Part shown: positions 1 to 7,834 of the stretch, piece by piece | Numbering within the stretch: the first letter of the stretch is position 1 | Layout: each line of letters begins with the position of its first letter | NCBI GenBank assembly: GCA_017404955.1 | Contig: JAFRBH010000003.1 | Coordinates: 1 to 64,000, forward strand | Reading direction: 5' to 3' | Source: Candidatus Saccharimonadota bacterium | GTDB lineage: Bacteria; Patescibacteriota; Saccharimonadia; Saccharimonadales; Saccharimonadaceae | Length of the DNA stretch: 64,000 nt | Made by a program: the position numbers and the translations under genes | Notes under the pieces: generated by a model | Database searches by the model: none | What the model saw: the letters and a program-made list of their open reading frames with translations, nothing else | What the model was told of the DNA's origin: nothing

Positions 1-94
1 AATAGTGATGTAAACTGCGGAACAAATACTAACACAGTGATGAACTTTTTATAATTGTTAATATAGGTATCGTACTATATGATAAAACGCTGTT

Positions 95-128
95 ATTGCT
101 AGCTACTCAACTTGTACATGCTAGCAAT
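95..128 (-). terminator. Inverted repeat at the distal end of the array
   Basis: ATTGCTAGC (95-103) and GCTAGCAAT (120-128) form a perfect 9-bp stem with a 16-nt loop around the stop of K26. On the minus strand a short T-run follows at some distance, so it could be a weak terminator or an array boundary element. I see no gene in 1-106. Confidence 0.4.
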
Positions 129-376
129 GAGCCGTAGGTTACATTGCTAACGTTGATAGAGTCTCCCTTTTTTATATTTTTAATGAGCATTTGTCTACTA
201 TATCCTTCCGGATCGGAATTATTGTTCAATACGGTGCCACTTCCAGAATACGACATGTTAGCTCTTCCAGAGCCAGTAAAAATTATAGCATATAGAGCAT
301 AGTCATAATCTTTATCTGCCACAAAAGATGTCCTACTAGTGCTATAAGTACAGTACCCACTACTCTGACTGATTAC
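107..376 (-). CDS. Cassette K26 (last in the array)
   Basis: 89 codons, VISQSSGYCTYSTSRTSFVA, then DYDYALYAIIFTGSGRANM and NVTYGSLLACTS with TGA. It is a singleton. No repeat follows its stop within the remaining 106 bases, so the array probably ends here. A 9-bp inverted repeat spans the stop. Confidence 0.6.
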   Translation of the reverse strand, partial: VISQSSGYCTYSTSRTSFVADKDYDYALYAIIFTGSGRANMSYSGSGTVLNNNSDPEGYSRQMLIKNIKKGDSINVSNVTYGSLLACTS

Positions 377-379
377 ACA

Positions 380-760
380 CTAATAAATAAGATACGCATG
401 AACGCTAGCATTTGCCCTTGCGGTATAAGACAAAACCCAACTGCAGTTACTACCCTTAAACACTCCACCAGTTGCTGTTGCACTCACGTAAAAATTCAAT
501 ATACCAGTTGATTGATTATAACTCTTAATATTAGATATTGTACCTGATGCAACTCCAACATTGCAGTATAGACCTGATGCATCTCCCATCCTCGCATCAG
601 TATAATAGTTACCAGGAATTGACTTGTTGATTACTTCTGTTATGTAGAAATTGTCTGCGGTTAGCGTTGCGTAATCTACGTTTGGTGCTAAAGTTTTAAC
701 ATCAAAGCTCGTTCCAGTACCTAGATCAACTAATGTAACACCACCGCTTTGACTGATTAC
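380..760 (-). CDS. Cassette K25, KTLAP family
   Basis: 126 codons, DLGTGTSFDVKTLAPNVDY, ADNFYITEVINKSIPGNYY, SYNQSTGILNFYVSATATGG, TARANASVHAYLIY then TAG. Its distal third is the closest relative of the truncated remnant at 6776-6900. Confidence 0.65.
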   Translation of the reverse strand, partial: VISQSGGVTLVDLGTGTSFDVKTLAPNVDYATLTADNFYITEVINKSIPGNYYTDARMGDASGLYCNVGVASGTISNIKSYNQSTGILNFYVSATATGGVFKGSNCSWVLSYTARANASVHAYLIY

Positions 761-769
761 ATACTTGTT

Positions 770-1051
770 TTACTCTAATCTGAATGTAGCACTACAACTC
801 GAGGTACTCGATGCCACTACTTTAAAGGAAAGTGAGTCATCGGATATATCTACAACGTCGCCATACATTGATTTTCCGTTTAGGTATATTAGTGCGCAAC
901 TCCCGTTGAGAGATATAACGCGAGCTGTTTGCCATTGATTTTGCTCTGACATTATACTGAAGTCTGCAATCTTACTATACGCCCCGGTAGGAGCATTTGA
1001 ACCGGCACTTACTGATAATGTAAATTCAAGTGAAGAAGTCTGACTGATTAC
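770..1051 (-). CDS. Cassette K24, FEFTL/FRLE family
   Basis: 93 codons, VISQTSSLEFTLSVSAGSNA, SEQNQWQTARVISLNGSCA, VVASSTSSCSATFRLE then TAA. It is homologous to K7. Confidence 0.65.
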   Translation of the reverse strand, partial: VISQTSSLEFTLSVSAGSNAPTGAYSKIADFSIMSEQNQWQTARVISLNGSCALIYLNGKSMYGDVVDISDDSLSFKVVASSTSSCSATFRLE

Positions 1052-1055
1052 GTAA

Positions 1056-1400
1056 CTAATATACTAAATAAGCATGTACAGTAGAGGTGTTGCCAGTAGC
1101 TCCAGAACCACAGTTTGATCTAGTATAAGAATAACTATATATGGAAAAATTTAATATACCGGTAGCGGCATTGTAACTTTTAGTTTGGCTAAGACTATTA
1201 TCAACCCAGCTTGTTGTTGCGCCAGTGCCATCTTGGCAATTCTTAACAAGTGTTCCATATTGTCGGCTTGACGCATCTGTTACGCTTGACACTAGAAAAT
1301 TATCTACCGTGAAATTCTGGTACCCTGGATAAGAGCTAACATCAAAACTCGTACCAGTACCCAAATCAACTAATGTGACCCCACTACTTTGACTGATTAC
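1056..1400 (-). CDS. Cassette K23, SSYPGYQ family
   Basis: 114 codons, DLGTGTSFDVSSYPGYQNF, VDNFLVSSVTDASSRQYG, SYNAATGILNFSIYSYSYT, VHAYLVY then TAG. Confidence 0.65.
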   Translation of the reverse strand, partial: VISQSSGVTLVDLGTGTSFDVSSYPGYQNFTVDNFLVSSVTDASSRQYGTLVKNCQDGTGATTSWVDNSLSQTKSYNAATGILNFSIYSYSYTRSNCGSGATGNTSTVHAYLVY

Positions 1401-1403
1401 ACG

Positions 1404-1754
1404 CTAATAAACTAGGTACGTATGTACATCGCCGACCGCAGAACTAGACCCAGTAGCGTAGAGTTTGCCAGTCTGTTGCGCAACATAGTAAGAACCAACT
1501 GTTCCATATGCAGATAAAATACCGTTTACACTATCATATGATTTTGTTAGAACAAATGAACCTGTAGTATAATTACCAGCTGACCCACTATGACTTCCCG
1601 TTCCGTTTGCCCTACTAGAGACATCGCTTACTTCGACGATGAAATTGTCTGTAGTCAATGACGTATAGTCTACACTTGGCGCTAATGTCTTTACGTCAAA
1701 GCTCGTACCGGTCCCCAAATCAACTAACGTAACGCCTCCGCTTTGACTGATTAC
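1404..1754 (-). CDS. Cassette K22, KTLAP family
   Basis: 116 codons, DLGTGTSFDVKTLAPSVDY, TTDNFIVEVSDVSSRANGTG, SYDSVNGILSAYGTVGSYY, VHTYLVY then TAG. The site-to-stop distance is a multiple of three. Confidence 0.65.
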   Translation of the reverse strand, partial: VISQSGGVTLVDLGTGTSFDVKTLAPSVDYTSLTTDNFIVEVSDVSSRANGTGSHSGSAGNYTTGSFVLTKSYDSVNGILSAYGTVGSYYVAQQTGKLYATGSSSAVGDVHTYLVY

Positions 1755-2068
1755 CTAATTACCAAATATGCAGTGACTATTCCAGGCGTACACATTGTAT
1801 ACCAGTTTGTATAATATCCACAAGCAACAATACTAGCACTTAAGGCTCCAGTTTCACTATTGTAGTTTTTAGTTTTTACACTATATCCTCGTACCGATGT
1901 TTTCCCCCCTGTACCAGAATTGCCAGTGCTTTCGCTATTAGTTAATTCAATAATGAAATTATCAGACGTAAGTTGAGTGTAATCTACATTCGGTGCCAAA
2001 GTCTTAACATCAAAGCTCGTCCCAGTACCCAAATCAACCAATGTAACACCACCGCTTTGACTGATTAC
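1751..2068 (-). CDS. Cassette K21, KTLAP family
   Basis: 105 codons, DLGTGTSFDVKTLAPNVDY, TSDNFIIELTNSESTGNSG, YNSETGALSASIVACGYYT, AYLVIR with TAA inside the neighbouring repeat. An ATG nine bases before the site belongs to the preceding spacer and is probably fortuitous. Confidence 0.65.
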   Translation of the reverse strand, partial: VISQSGGVTLVDLGTGTSFDVKTLAPNVDYTQLTSDNFIIELTNSESTGNSGTGGKTSVRGYSVKTKNYNSETGALSASIVACGYYTNWYTMCTPGIVTAYLVIR

Positions 2069-2076
2069 ATGCCACA

Positions 2077-2442
2077 TTATTTGCCCACTATTTGTCCAAG
2101 AACTAGATAGACCTCAAATGACGGATACCCATAATTTGAGTAAGTCCAAAGATTATCACATTTCCCCCTTCCTCTTGGAGTTAAGCCACTTAGGGATAAT
2201 ATTCCAGTGGTATTGTTATAGCTTTTTGTGAGTGAACTTCCATCCAAGTATGTTTGTGGACTATTTGAGCACGACCATGCATATGATATGAAGCTACCCG
2301 AAGAAATAGAAATCGTAGAAACTATAAAATTATCTATAGTTAACGAAGAGTAATCTATGTTAGGGAGCAGACTCTTTAAGTCGAAAGAGGAACCAGTGCC
2401 TAAATAGTAGATATTACTTGCGCCACTACTCTGACTGATTAC
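2077..2442 (-). CDS. Cassette K20, YYLGTG family
   Basis: 121 codons that stay open with no ATG or GTG near the head: SGASNIYYLGTGSSFDLKSL, PNIDYSSLTIDNFIVSTI, SYNNTTGILSLSGLTPRG, YLVLGQIVGK then TAA. It is homologous to K8. Confidence 0.65.
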   Translation of the reverse strand, partial: VISQSSGASNIYYLGTGSSFDLKSLLPNIDYSSLTIDNFIVSTISISSGSFISYAWSCSNSPQTYLDGSSLTKSYNNTTGILSLSGLTPRGRGKCDNLWTYSNYGYPSFEVYLVLGQIVGK

Positions 2443-2472
2443 GTGTCAATTGGCTGTAGAAATCTGTAATTC

Positions 2473-2793
2473 TTAATTATATGCAAGATAGACATGATAG
2501 CCTGATATACTGCTACTACCACTAGAATAATTATATGTTTTGGAAACGTTATTTACTATAGTTAATATACCTGACGTGACATTATAAGAGAACACAGTAG
2601 CAGAATTTGAAAAATTATAATCACTACTACCGTAACTATCGCGATGAACACTTACATTTATTTTGGTCGAAGATCCACTAATGTAAAAATTATCCGTCGT
2701 AAAGTTTTGGTACCCAGGATACGAACTCACGTCAAAGCTCGTTCCAGTACCTAGATCAACCAGTGTAACACTACCACTGCTTTGACTGATTAC
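2473..2793 (-). CDS. Cassette K19, SSYPGYQ family
   Basis: 106 codons, SGSVTLVDLGTGTSFDVSSY, TTDNFYISGSSTKINVSVH, YNVTSGILTIVNNVSKTYN, GYHVYLAYN then TAA. About 30 bp of spacer precede the next site. Confidence 0.65.
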   Translation of the reverse strand, partial: VISQSSGSVTLVDLGTGTSFDVSSYPGYQNFTTDNFYISGSSTKINVSVHRDSYGSSDYNFSNSATVFSYNVTSGILTIVNNVSKTYNYSSGSSSISGYHVYLAYN

Positions 2794-3047
2794 GTACCAA
2801 TAACTACGTAACGTATAGTCTCGCTAGAACTACCAAACCAAGTCTTATATCCGAAAGTAGCAGACGACGCAGTTTTTCCGCTTTGATATACGCTACATCC
2901 ACTGTTGCCAGCGTTATATGCGTAATACACGGCCTCTACAGTATTAAAGCCAGAGAAATTGACAGTTACGTAATTCCAGTCGTTTCCAATAGCGCAGTAT
3001 ATCCCAATACTACCGTATAGTATTTTTTTACCGCTTTGACTGATTAC
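2790..3047 (-). CDS. Cassette K18 (shortest, start-less frame)
   Basis: 85 codons, VISQSGKKILYGSIGIYCAI, then VNFSGFNTVEAVYYAYNAGN and SSETIRYVVIGT. It has no ATG anywhere. The TAA stop is made by bases of the next repeat. Confidence 0.6.
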   Translation of the reverse strand, partial: VISQSGKKILYGSIGIYCAIGNDWNYVTVNFSGFNTVEAVYYAYNAGNSGCSVYQSGKTASSATFGYKTWFGSSSETIRYVVIGT

Positions 3048-3050
3048 GTA

Positions 3051-3437
3051 CTAATATACTAAATAAGCATGTACTGTGGTGTTTGCAGAGTTACTATAAA
3101 CTAACCTTTGGCAATTACTGCTGCAGCCAGTTTCAACAGCTCCGCCAGACCCGCTTCCTGTGATGTAAAAAGTTAAAATACCAGTTGAAGAATTATAATT
3201 TTTAGTCTCGGATATATTGCCTCCATAATAGCCCACTGGATGTCTTACGCCGCGAGCCCATCCAGCATCGGCAAATGGATAGGTTGTTGTATTTGTCGGA
3301 ATCGATGCATTGGTTACATCCGATATTAAGAAATTGTCTGTTGTAAAACTCTGATACCCTGGATAAGAGCTAACATCAAAGCTCGTCCCAGTTCCCAAAT
3401 CAACTAATGTAACACCGCCACTACTCTGACTGATTAC
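3051..3437 (-). CDS. Cassette K17, SSYPGYQ family
   Basis: 128 codons, DLGTGTSFDVSSYPGYQSF, SIPTNTTTYPFADAGWARG, YNSSTGILTFYITGSGSGG, a Cys cluster (GCSSNCQRL) and VHAYLVY then TAG. The distal two thirds match K10. Confidence 0.65.
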   Translation of the reverse strand, partial: VISQSSGGVTLVDLGTGTSFDVSSYPGYQSFTTDNFLISDVTNASIPTNTTTYPFADAGWARGVRHPVGYYGGNISETKNYNSSTGILTFYITGSGSGGAVETGCSSNCQRLVYSNSANTTVHAYLVY

Positions 3438-3823
3438 GTGTTCTTATATAGAGTTAAAGGCTTAGATATAAAATAAAAGTCGACTGATTTTGTTGGTTGA
3501 TAAGTGGTGGCCGCCGATGATGAACCATTAGTATTGCCGCACCACCCAGACATTGACCCCCTTTCGCCAACACTGAGTGTATCTCCGTTCAAGCTTAGGC
3601 CATTCAGACCAGAGAAACTTGTACCTGAGGAATATGTTCTAGCACTAACAGCAGTTCCGCTGCAGGACAAGCTCCCATTACTTATTCCACCAGCGCCATC
3701 ACCGGCGATAAAGAAATTATCAATTGTCACATTTGAAAAATTTGTAAGTATAGTAGAGACATTTACACTTGTTCCATGACCTAGATATCTGATTTCTACG
3801 TTATCGCTACTTTGACTGATTAC
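3434..3823 (-). CDS. Cassette K16, RYLGxGTSV family
   Basis: 129 codons, DNVEIRYLGHGTSVNVSTIL, TIDNFFIAGDGAGGISNGS, SGLNGLSLNGDTLSVGERGS, DFYFISKPLTLYKNT. It is homologous to K11. The stop TAA overlaps the neighbouring repeat. Confidence 0.65.
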   Translation of the reverse strand, partial: VISQSSDNVEIRYLGHGTSVNVSTILTNFSNVTIDNFFIAGDGAGGISNGSLSCSGTAVSARTYSSGTSFSGLNGLSLNGDTLSVGERGSMSGWCGNTNGSSSAATTYQPTKSVDFYFISKPLTLYKNT

Positions 3824-3888
3824 GTACTACTATAGCCCATGGCCAAATCGTTATGTAGACGATAAGCCTAAGCTTATATTTCATATAC

Positions 3889-4185
3889 TTAACTCAAGTA
3901 AATTATCCTAAGAACCCAGGTACCCCCACTTATACGTATAATATCTCCAACTTTGCAATTATGATATATGAAATATATGTTATATTGACCATTGGCATAA
4001 TTCATAAATAGCTCTGACGCGTCATTATTATTTAGTGTCACGAATGACTTTGTATAATGATTATAACCACTCTCTGATTGAGCTATGCAGATATTCCCAG
4101 AAAGACCTAGAGCGCGTGAAGCTCCTGTACCATTCAAAGTGAATGCCTCTCCAGAGACAGAGCTGATACCACTCTGACTGATTAC
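3889..4185 (-). CDS. Cassette K15 (start-less frame)
   Basis: 98 codons, VISQSGISSVSGEAFTLNG, a middle with MNYANGQYNIYFIYHN and IIRISGGTWVLRIIYLS at the end. It is a singleton. A 65-bp spacer follows its stop before the next site at 3813. Confidence 0.6.
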   Translation of the reverse strand, partial: VISQSGISSVSGEAFTLNGTGASRALGLSGNICIAQSESGYNHYTKSFVTLNNNDASELFMNYANGQYNIYFIYHNCKVGDIIRISGGTWVLRIIYLS

Positions 4186-4197
4186 ATACTAAATAAC

Positions 4198-4575
4198 TTA
4201 AGATATCCCATAAATACTTATGCTACTCTGTTTCCATAAACCGTTAGTCACATTCGTTATGAATACTTTGTCGTTATTATCCCAATCTGGTTTAACCAAG
4301 AAGACTGTTGCGTAGCCTCCACCATCCGCAGCGTTCGATGCCGCTATAGATGATTTGACAATCTTATAGTATCCACTACTGTTTGGGCCTCCAGGATTAT
4401 GAGACCTGCATATTACCGCTGATATTCCACCATCACCTGGAATAAAAAATAGTAAGCAATCGTATTGTGATATATCGGTCGTTAATGTATTTGAACCACT
4501 AGTTCCAAAAGAGAAGGATCCAAGCAGGTTTTGGTACAACCTTTCAGCCGTTATGTCGCTACTTTGACTGATTAC
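4198..4575 (-). CDS. Cassette K14 (start-less frame)
   Basis: 125 codons, VISQSSDITAERLYQNLLGS, DISQYDCLLFFIPGDGGIS, GGYATVFLVKPDWDNNDKVF, SSISIYGIS then TAA. It is a singleton, apparently a beta-rich domain. Confidence 0.6.
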   Translation of the reverse strand, partial: VISQSSDITAERLYQNLLGSFSFGTSGSNTLTTDISQYDCLLFFIPGDGGISAVICRSHNPGGPNSSGYYKIVKSSIAASNAADGGGYATVFLVKPDWDNNDKVFITNVTNGLWKQSSISIYGIS

Positions 4576-4579
4576 GTGA

Positions 4580-4882
4580 CTAATACATCAAATAAATTTT
4601 GTAATTAGATATAGAAACCTGTCTCCAATATTGTTGCACTTGCCACTTGTAATAGTTAAACACTGTTAGTACCCCTGTACTTGCATCATAATTTGTGAAA
4701 AAGTTCCTAGTGCCCATTGAACCAGCAGAATCATTGCTCCCCTCGTAAATAGAGAAGTTGCTAACTAGGAAATTATCTAGAGTTAAAGTAGTGTAATCTA
4801 CGTCCGGAGCCAAAGTTTTGATATCAAAGCTCGTCCCGGTGCCCAAATCAACCAGTGTGACACCACCACTTTGACTGTTTAC
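4580..4882 (-). CDS. Cassette K13, KTLAP family; near-duplicate of K4
   Basis: 100 codons starting at the variant site (VNSQSGG), DLGTGTSFDIKTLAPDVDY, SIYEGSNDSAGSMGTRNFF, YDASTGVLTVFNYYKW, NYKIYLMY then TAG. The frame stays open for 23 codons upstream of the site across the remnant. An ATG at 4951 could in principle start it, but no good ribosome site is seen. Confidence 0.6.
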   Translation of the reverse strand, partial: VNSQSGGVTLVDLGTGTSFDIKTLAPDVDYTTLTLDNFLVSNFSIYEGSNDSAGSMGTRNFFTNYDASTGVLTVFNYYKWQVQQYWRQVSISNYKIYLMY

Positions 4883-5009
4883 ACGCCACAATCGTACACG
4901 TCCCACCTGGACTTGTATGATAAGAGACTGCGCCGTCAACGTAAATGACAATGTTGGCTGAACTAGATTGCATAACTACCTGGTGTAATTTATTCGCTTG
5001 ATGGCTAGG
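4883..5009 (-). pseudogene. Possible truncated cassette remnant
   Basis: This 127-bp stretch between K12's stop and the site at 4872 has one open frame, reading SSANIVIYVDGAVSYHTSPG then GTCTIVA. It lacks a repeat at its head and, in this frame, a stop before the next repeat. It resembles the Cys/Thr/Ile-rich ends of other cassettes. It is probably a second deletion scar. Confidence 0.4.
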
Positions 5010-5291
5010 TTATGTCCCTTCACAATAAGCATACCATCTAATAGTGTCACTATAACCGTTAGGTACTCTGGAAAAGATTATTACACTCGTAGAAGTGGCA
5101 CTCCTGAACGCAACTGTTGTTGCGTAAGCTCCGGCCGCTGAAGCACTAGCATAGACCGTTGGTGTTGCGCAGCTAAATGGTTTTGCAAAAGTTACGGTAT
5201 GATATCTCCAACCAGAAGAATCTGTGCTTTCATAAGTAGAATATGAATAGCTGCCAGACTGATGTTCAATGCCACCACTATGACTGATTAC
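5010..5291 (-). CDS. Cassette K12 (start-less frame, VISHS variant)
   Basis: 93 codons, opens VISHSGGIEHQSGSYSYSTY (the only Gln-to-His in the site), then FAKPFSCATPTVYASASAAG and WYAYCEGT before TAA. It is a singleton. 127 bp with the tail of another frame lie between its stop and the next site. Confidence 0.6.
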   Translation of the reverse strand, partial: VISHSGGIEHQSGSYSYSTYESTDSSGWRYHTVTFAKPFSCATPTVYASASAAGAYATTVAFRSATSTSVIIFSRVPNGYSDTIRWYAYCEGT

Positions 5292-5303
5292 GTAGTAATG
5301 ATG

Positions 5304-5693
5304 CTACATATAAGTAGTTAACGGTGTGGGAACAAAATAGAAATGGGCTGACTTTGCCGATTGATATGTAGGTGTTGCTGTCGTTGTCTTATTACTATTC
5401 CGGCATGATCCAGATAATGAGCTCCTTTCGCCAATACTAAGAGTATTACCGCTTAATGATAATCCACTTAACCCAGAAAATGACGTTTGAGAATAGTAGG
5501 ATTCAGCGCTTTGGTAAGCAGACATTCCAGAGCATGAAAGACTACCACTATTTATCCCTCCAGCTCCACTACCCGCAATAAAGAAATTATCAATTGTAGC
5601 ATTAGGATATTCTGCAAGAACTGCAGAGACATCGACGCTTGTGCCATAGCCTAAATATCTAATATCTGTACTACCACCACTCTGACTGATTAC
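5304..5693 (-). CDS. Cassette K11, RYLGxGTSV family
   Basis: 129 codons, STDIRYLGYGTSVDVSAVL, TIDNFFIAGSGAGGINSGS, SGLSGLSLSGNTLSIGERSS, HFYFVPTPLTTYM. It is homologous to K16 along its length. Confidence 0.65.
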   Translation of the reverse strand, partial: VISQSGGSTDIRYLGYGTSVDVSAVLAEYPNATIDNFFIAGSGAGGINSGSLSCSGMSAYQSAESYYSQTSFSGLSGLSLSGNTLSIGERSSLSGSCRNSNKTTTATPTYQSAKSAHFYFVPTPLTTYM

Positions 5694-5696
5694 GTG

Positions 5697-6083
5697 TTAA
5701 TAAATGAGATAAGCGTGAACTGGCACATTGACGGAGTTACTATATATCAATCTTTGACAATTACTACAGCTGGTTTCAGTAGCACCACCAGAACCACTTC
5801 CTGTAATATAAAAAGATAGAATTCCTGTTGAATTGTCGTAACTTTTTGTCTCAGATACGCTTCCTCCATAGAAGCCTACTGGATGCCGTACCTTAGCCCA
5901 TCCGGCGCTAGAGAATGGGTACGTTGAAGTATTTGCTGGAATTGAGGTATCTGATATGTCTGATACAAAGAAATTATCATTAGTCAATGTTGTGTAATCT
6001 ACATTCGGTGCCAAAGCCTTAACATCAAAGCTCGTACCAGTACCTAGATCAACCAGTGTAACCCCACCACTTTGACTGATTAC
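5697..6083 (-). CDS. Cassette K10, KALAP family; homologue of K17 over the 3' part
   Basis: 128 codons. The head is of the KALAPNVDYTTL type, but the distal part (SIPANTSTYPFSSAGWAKV, HPVGFYGGSVSETKSYD, ITGSGSGGATETSCSNCQRL) matches K17, which has the SSYPGYQ head. Head and tail modules have therefore been recombined between the two. Confidence 0.65.
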   Translation of the reverse strand, partial: VISQSGGVTLVDLGTGTSFDVKALAPNVDYTTLTNDNFFVSDISDTSIPANTSTYPFSSAGWAKVRHPVGFYGGSVSETKSYDNSTGILSFYITGSGSGGATETSCSNCQRLIYSNSVNVPVHAYLIY

Positions 6084-6086
6084 GTG

Positions 6087-6422
6087 TTAATAAATGAGAT
6101 AAGCGTGGACACTTGTGGTTAATGAAGTTGTGACCGATCTCTCTGTCTTACCTCTCCAACCAGTTGCTGAACTATATATATAATAATTCAGCACTCCAGT
6201 TGCTTGAGAATAATCTTTTCTACAAGTAATACTTCCGTATACGCCATAATTGTCATTTGAGCTAGTGCCACTTGCGGTTTGATTTGGGAGATTCCCATTT
6301 TCGAAAGAGCTAATATAGAAATTATCCACCGTAAAGTTCTGATACCCAGGATATGAACTCACATTAAAGCTCGTTCCGGTGCCCAAATCAACCAGTGTAA
6401 CACCACTGCTTTGACTGATTAC
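6087..6422 (-). CDS. Cassette K9, SSYPGYQ family; near-identical to K6
   Basis: 111 codons, DLGTGTSFNVSSYPGYQNF, FENGNLPNQTASGTSSNDN, CRKDYSQATGVLNYYIYSS, VHAYLIY then TAA. It is a recent duplicate of K6 (7205-7540). Confidence 0.65.
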   Translation of the reverse strand, partial: VISQSSGVTLVDLGTGTSFNVSSYPGYQNFTVDNFYISSFENGNLPNQTASGTSSNDNYGVYGSITCRKDYSQATGVLNYYIYSSATGWRGKTERSVTTSLTTSVHAYLIY

Positions 6423-6772
6423 ATACTATTTATACTTCCAATAATGAGATATGCAAAAGTGACTACGCTTTTTGAACTTGAGGACGAAGCACCGTAGCTA
6501 CAGTATTTGTGCCCGCTAGTTGTCTCTTGATATCCTGAGATACTAAGGACGCCAGAAGAATACGATTTACCCAGTGTGAAGCCTGATGACTTAGCACATG
6601 TTACATCTACACTTGCACTAGCTGCTCCTGTAGGTGCTGACTGGGCTCCAATGATAAAATTGTCAATAGTTAATGAGGAATAGTCTATTTCTGGCAACAA
6701 TGTTTTTATGTCAAATGCTGTCCCGGTTCCGAGATAATATATTTGAGCTCCGCCGCTACTTTGACTGATTAC
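6419..6772 (-). CDS. Cassette K8, YYLGTG family
   Basis: 117 codons, GGAQIYYLGTGTAFDIKTLL then PEIDYSSLTIDNFIIGAQ, SYSSGVLSISGYQ and AYLIIGSINSM. It is homologous to K20. The stop TAA overlaps the neighbouring repeat. Confidence 0.65.
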   Translation of the reverse strand, partial: VISQSSGGAQIYYLGTGTAFDIKTLLPEIDYSSLTIDNFIIGAQSAPTGAASASVDVTCAKSSGFTLGKSYSSGVLSISGYQETTSGHKYCSYGASSSSSKSVVTFAYLIIGSINSM

Positions 6773-6775
6773 GTG

Positions 6776-6900
6776 TTAATAAATAAGATAGGCATGGACG
6801 CTAGCATTTGCTCTCGCAGTATAAGATAATATCCAGTTGCAGCTACCGCTAGAGTCTCTAGTTGCCCCACCAGTTACCGTCGCACTTACATAGAAACTTT
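6776..6900 (-). pseudogene. 5'-truncated cassette remnant
   Basis: Between K7's stop and the site at 6762 lies a fragment reading FYVSATVTGGATRDSSG, then WILSYTARANASVHAYLIY and TAA. It matches the last third of K25 (380-760; FYVSATATGG, WVLSYTARANASVHAYLIY). Its 5' part and repeat are missing. It is probably a deletion scar of array rearrangement. Confidence 0.7.
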
Positions 6901-6916
6901 GCATGTCATAAAACTA

Positions 6917-7201
6917 CTATTCGAGTCTAAATACTACTGAAAGTTTTTTACCAGCACCTTGTGTTCCGACTGTGAAAAGAACAGGACCGTTAGAGATATT
7001 AATACTATCGTTACCGGGGTAGTTACCATTTATTCTTATAACCGATGGTGGTCCATCTCCCGACATGGATACCATTTTCGCAGTTTGCCATTTATTTTGT
7101 TCTGCTGATAGCTCGAAAATTGAAGCGTGGACCTTGCCATCGCCAAGGGATGATATAGATTCTGTCAGTGTAAATTCGAAAGGCTGTGACTGACTGATTA
7201 C
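6917..7201 (-). CDS. Cassette K7, FEFTL/FRLE family
   Basis: 94 codons, VISQSQPFEFTL opening, AEQNKWQTAKMVSMSG in the middle and VVFRLE before TAG. It is homologous to K24 (SEQNQWQTARVISLNG, ATFRLE). About 140 bp containing the tail of another cassette separate its stop from the next site. Confidence 0.6.
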   Translation of the reverse strand, partial: VISQSQPFEFTLTESISSLGDGKVHASIFELSAEQNKWQTAKMVSMSGDGPPSVIRINGNYPGNDSINISNGPVLFTVGTQGAGKKLSVVFRLE

Positions 7202-7204
7202 GTT

Positions 7205-7540
7205 TTAATAGATGAGATAGACGTGGACGCTTGTGGTTAATGAAGTTGTGACCGATCTCTCTGTCTTACCTCTCCAACCAGTTGCTGAACTATATATATA
7301 ATAATTCAGCACTCCAGTTGTTTGAGAGTAATCTTTTTTACAAGTAATACTTCCGTACACGCCATAATTGTCATTTGAGCTAGTGCCACTTGCGGTTTGA
7401 TTTGGGAGATTCCCATTTTCGAAAGAGCTAATATAGAAATTATCCACCGTAAAGTTCTGATACCCAGGATACGAGCTAACATCAAAGCTCGTCCCGGTGC
7501 CCAAATCAACCAATGTAACACCACCGCTTTGACTGATTAC
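7205..7540 (-). CDS. Cassette K6, SSYPGYQ family; near-identical to K9
   Basis: 111 codons, DLGTGTSFDVSSYPGYQNF then YISSFENGNLPNQTASGTSS, CKKDYSQTTGVLNYYIYSS and VHVYLIY. It differs from K9 (6087-6422) at only a handful of nucleotides although two cassettes lie between them, so it is a recent copy. Confidence 0.65.
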   Translation of the reverse strand, partial: VISQSGGVTLVDLGTGTSFDVSSYPGYQNFTVDNFYISSFENGNLPNQTASGTSSNDNYGVYGSITCKKDYSQTTGVLNYYIYSSATGWRGKTERSVTTSLTTSVHVYLIY

Positions 7541-7830
7541 ATACTATAACACAGAGCGCTAGAGTATTTTGATGTTGTATAACTCCATTCAATATTATAA
7601 CCAGATGGGACCGATACGCTATCAATCTCACACGATGGAACTTTAGTGCTGATATGCCATTTATAGGCTGCGTAATACACACTTATATAGGCGTCAGAAA
7701 ACCCGCCAGAATTATACATATAATTACCACCGCTCCCATCTGACCTATAAACAAGTGTGGCTGTTTGATCCCCGGCCTTTGATGTTCTAACTATATAGAA
7801 ATACGCAATATCTTTACTTTGACTGATTAC
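7537..7830 (-). CDS. Cassette K5 (start-less frame)
   Basis: 97 codons, opens VISQSKDIAYFYIVRTSKAG, a singleton rich in Tyr and Ser with two Cys near the end (SCEID, LCYSM). Its TAA stop is formed by bases of the next repeat. Confidence 0.6.
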   Translation of the reverse strand, partial: VISQSKDIAYFYIVRTSKAGDQTATLVYRSDGSGGNYMYNSGGFSDAYISVYYAAYKWHISTKVPSCEIDSVSVPSGYNIEWSYTTSKYSSALCYSM

Positions 7831-7834
7831 GTGG

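Noticed and set aside
3504-3779. 91-codon plus-strand ORF inside the array
   Set aside because: It is the complement of cassette K16, isolated, with no homologous frame over the other cassettes.
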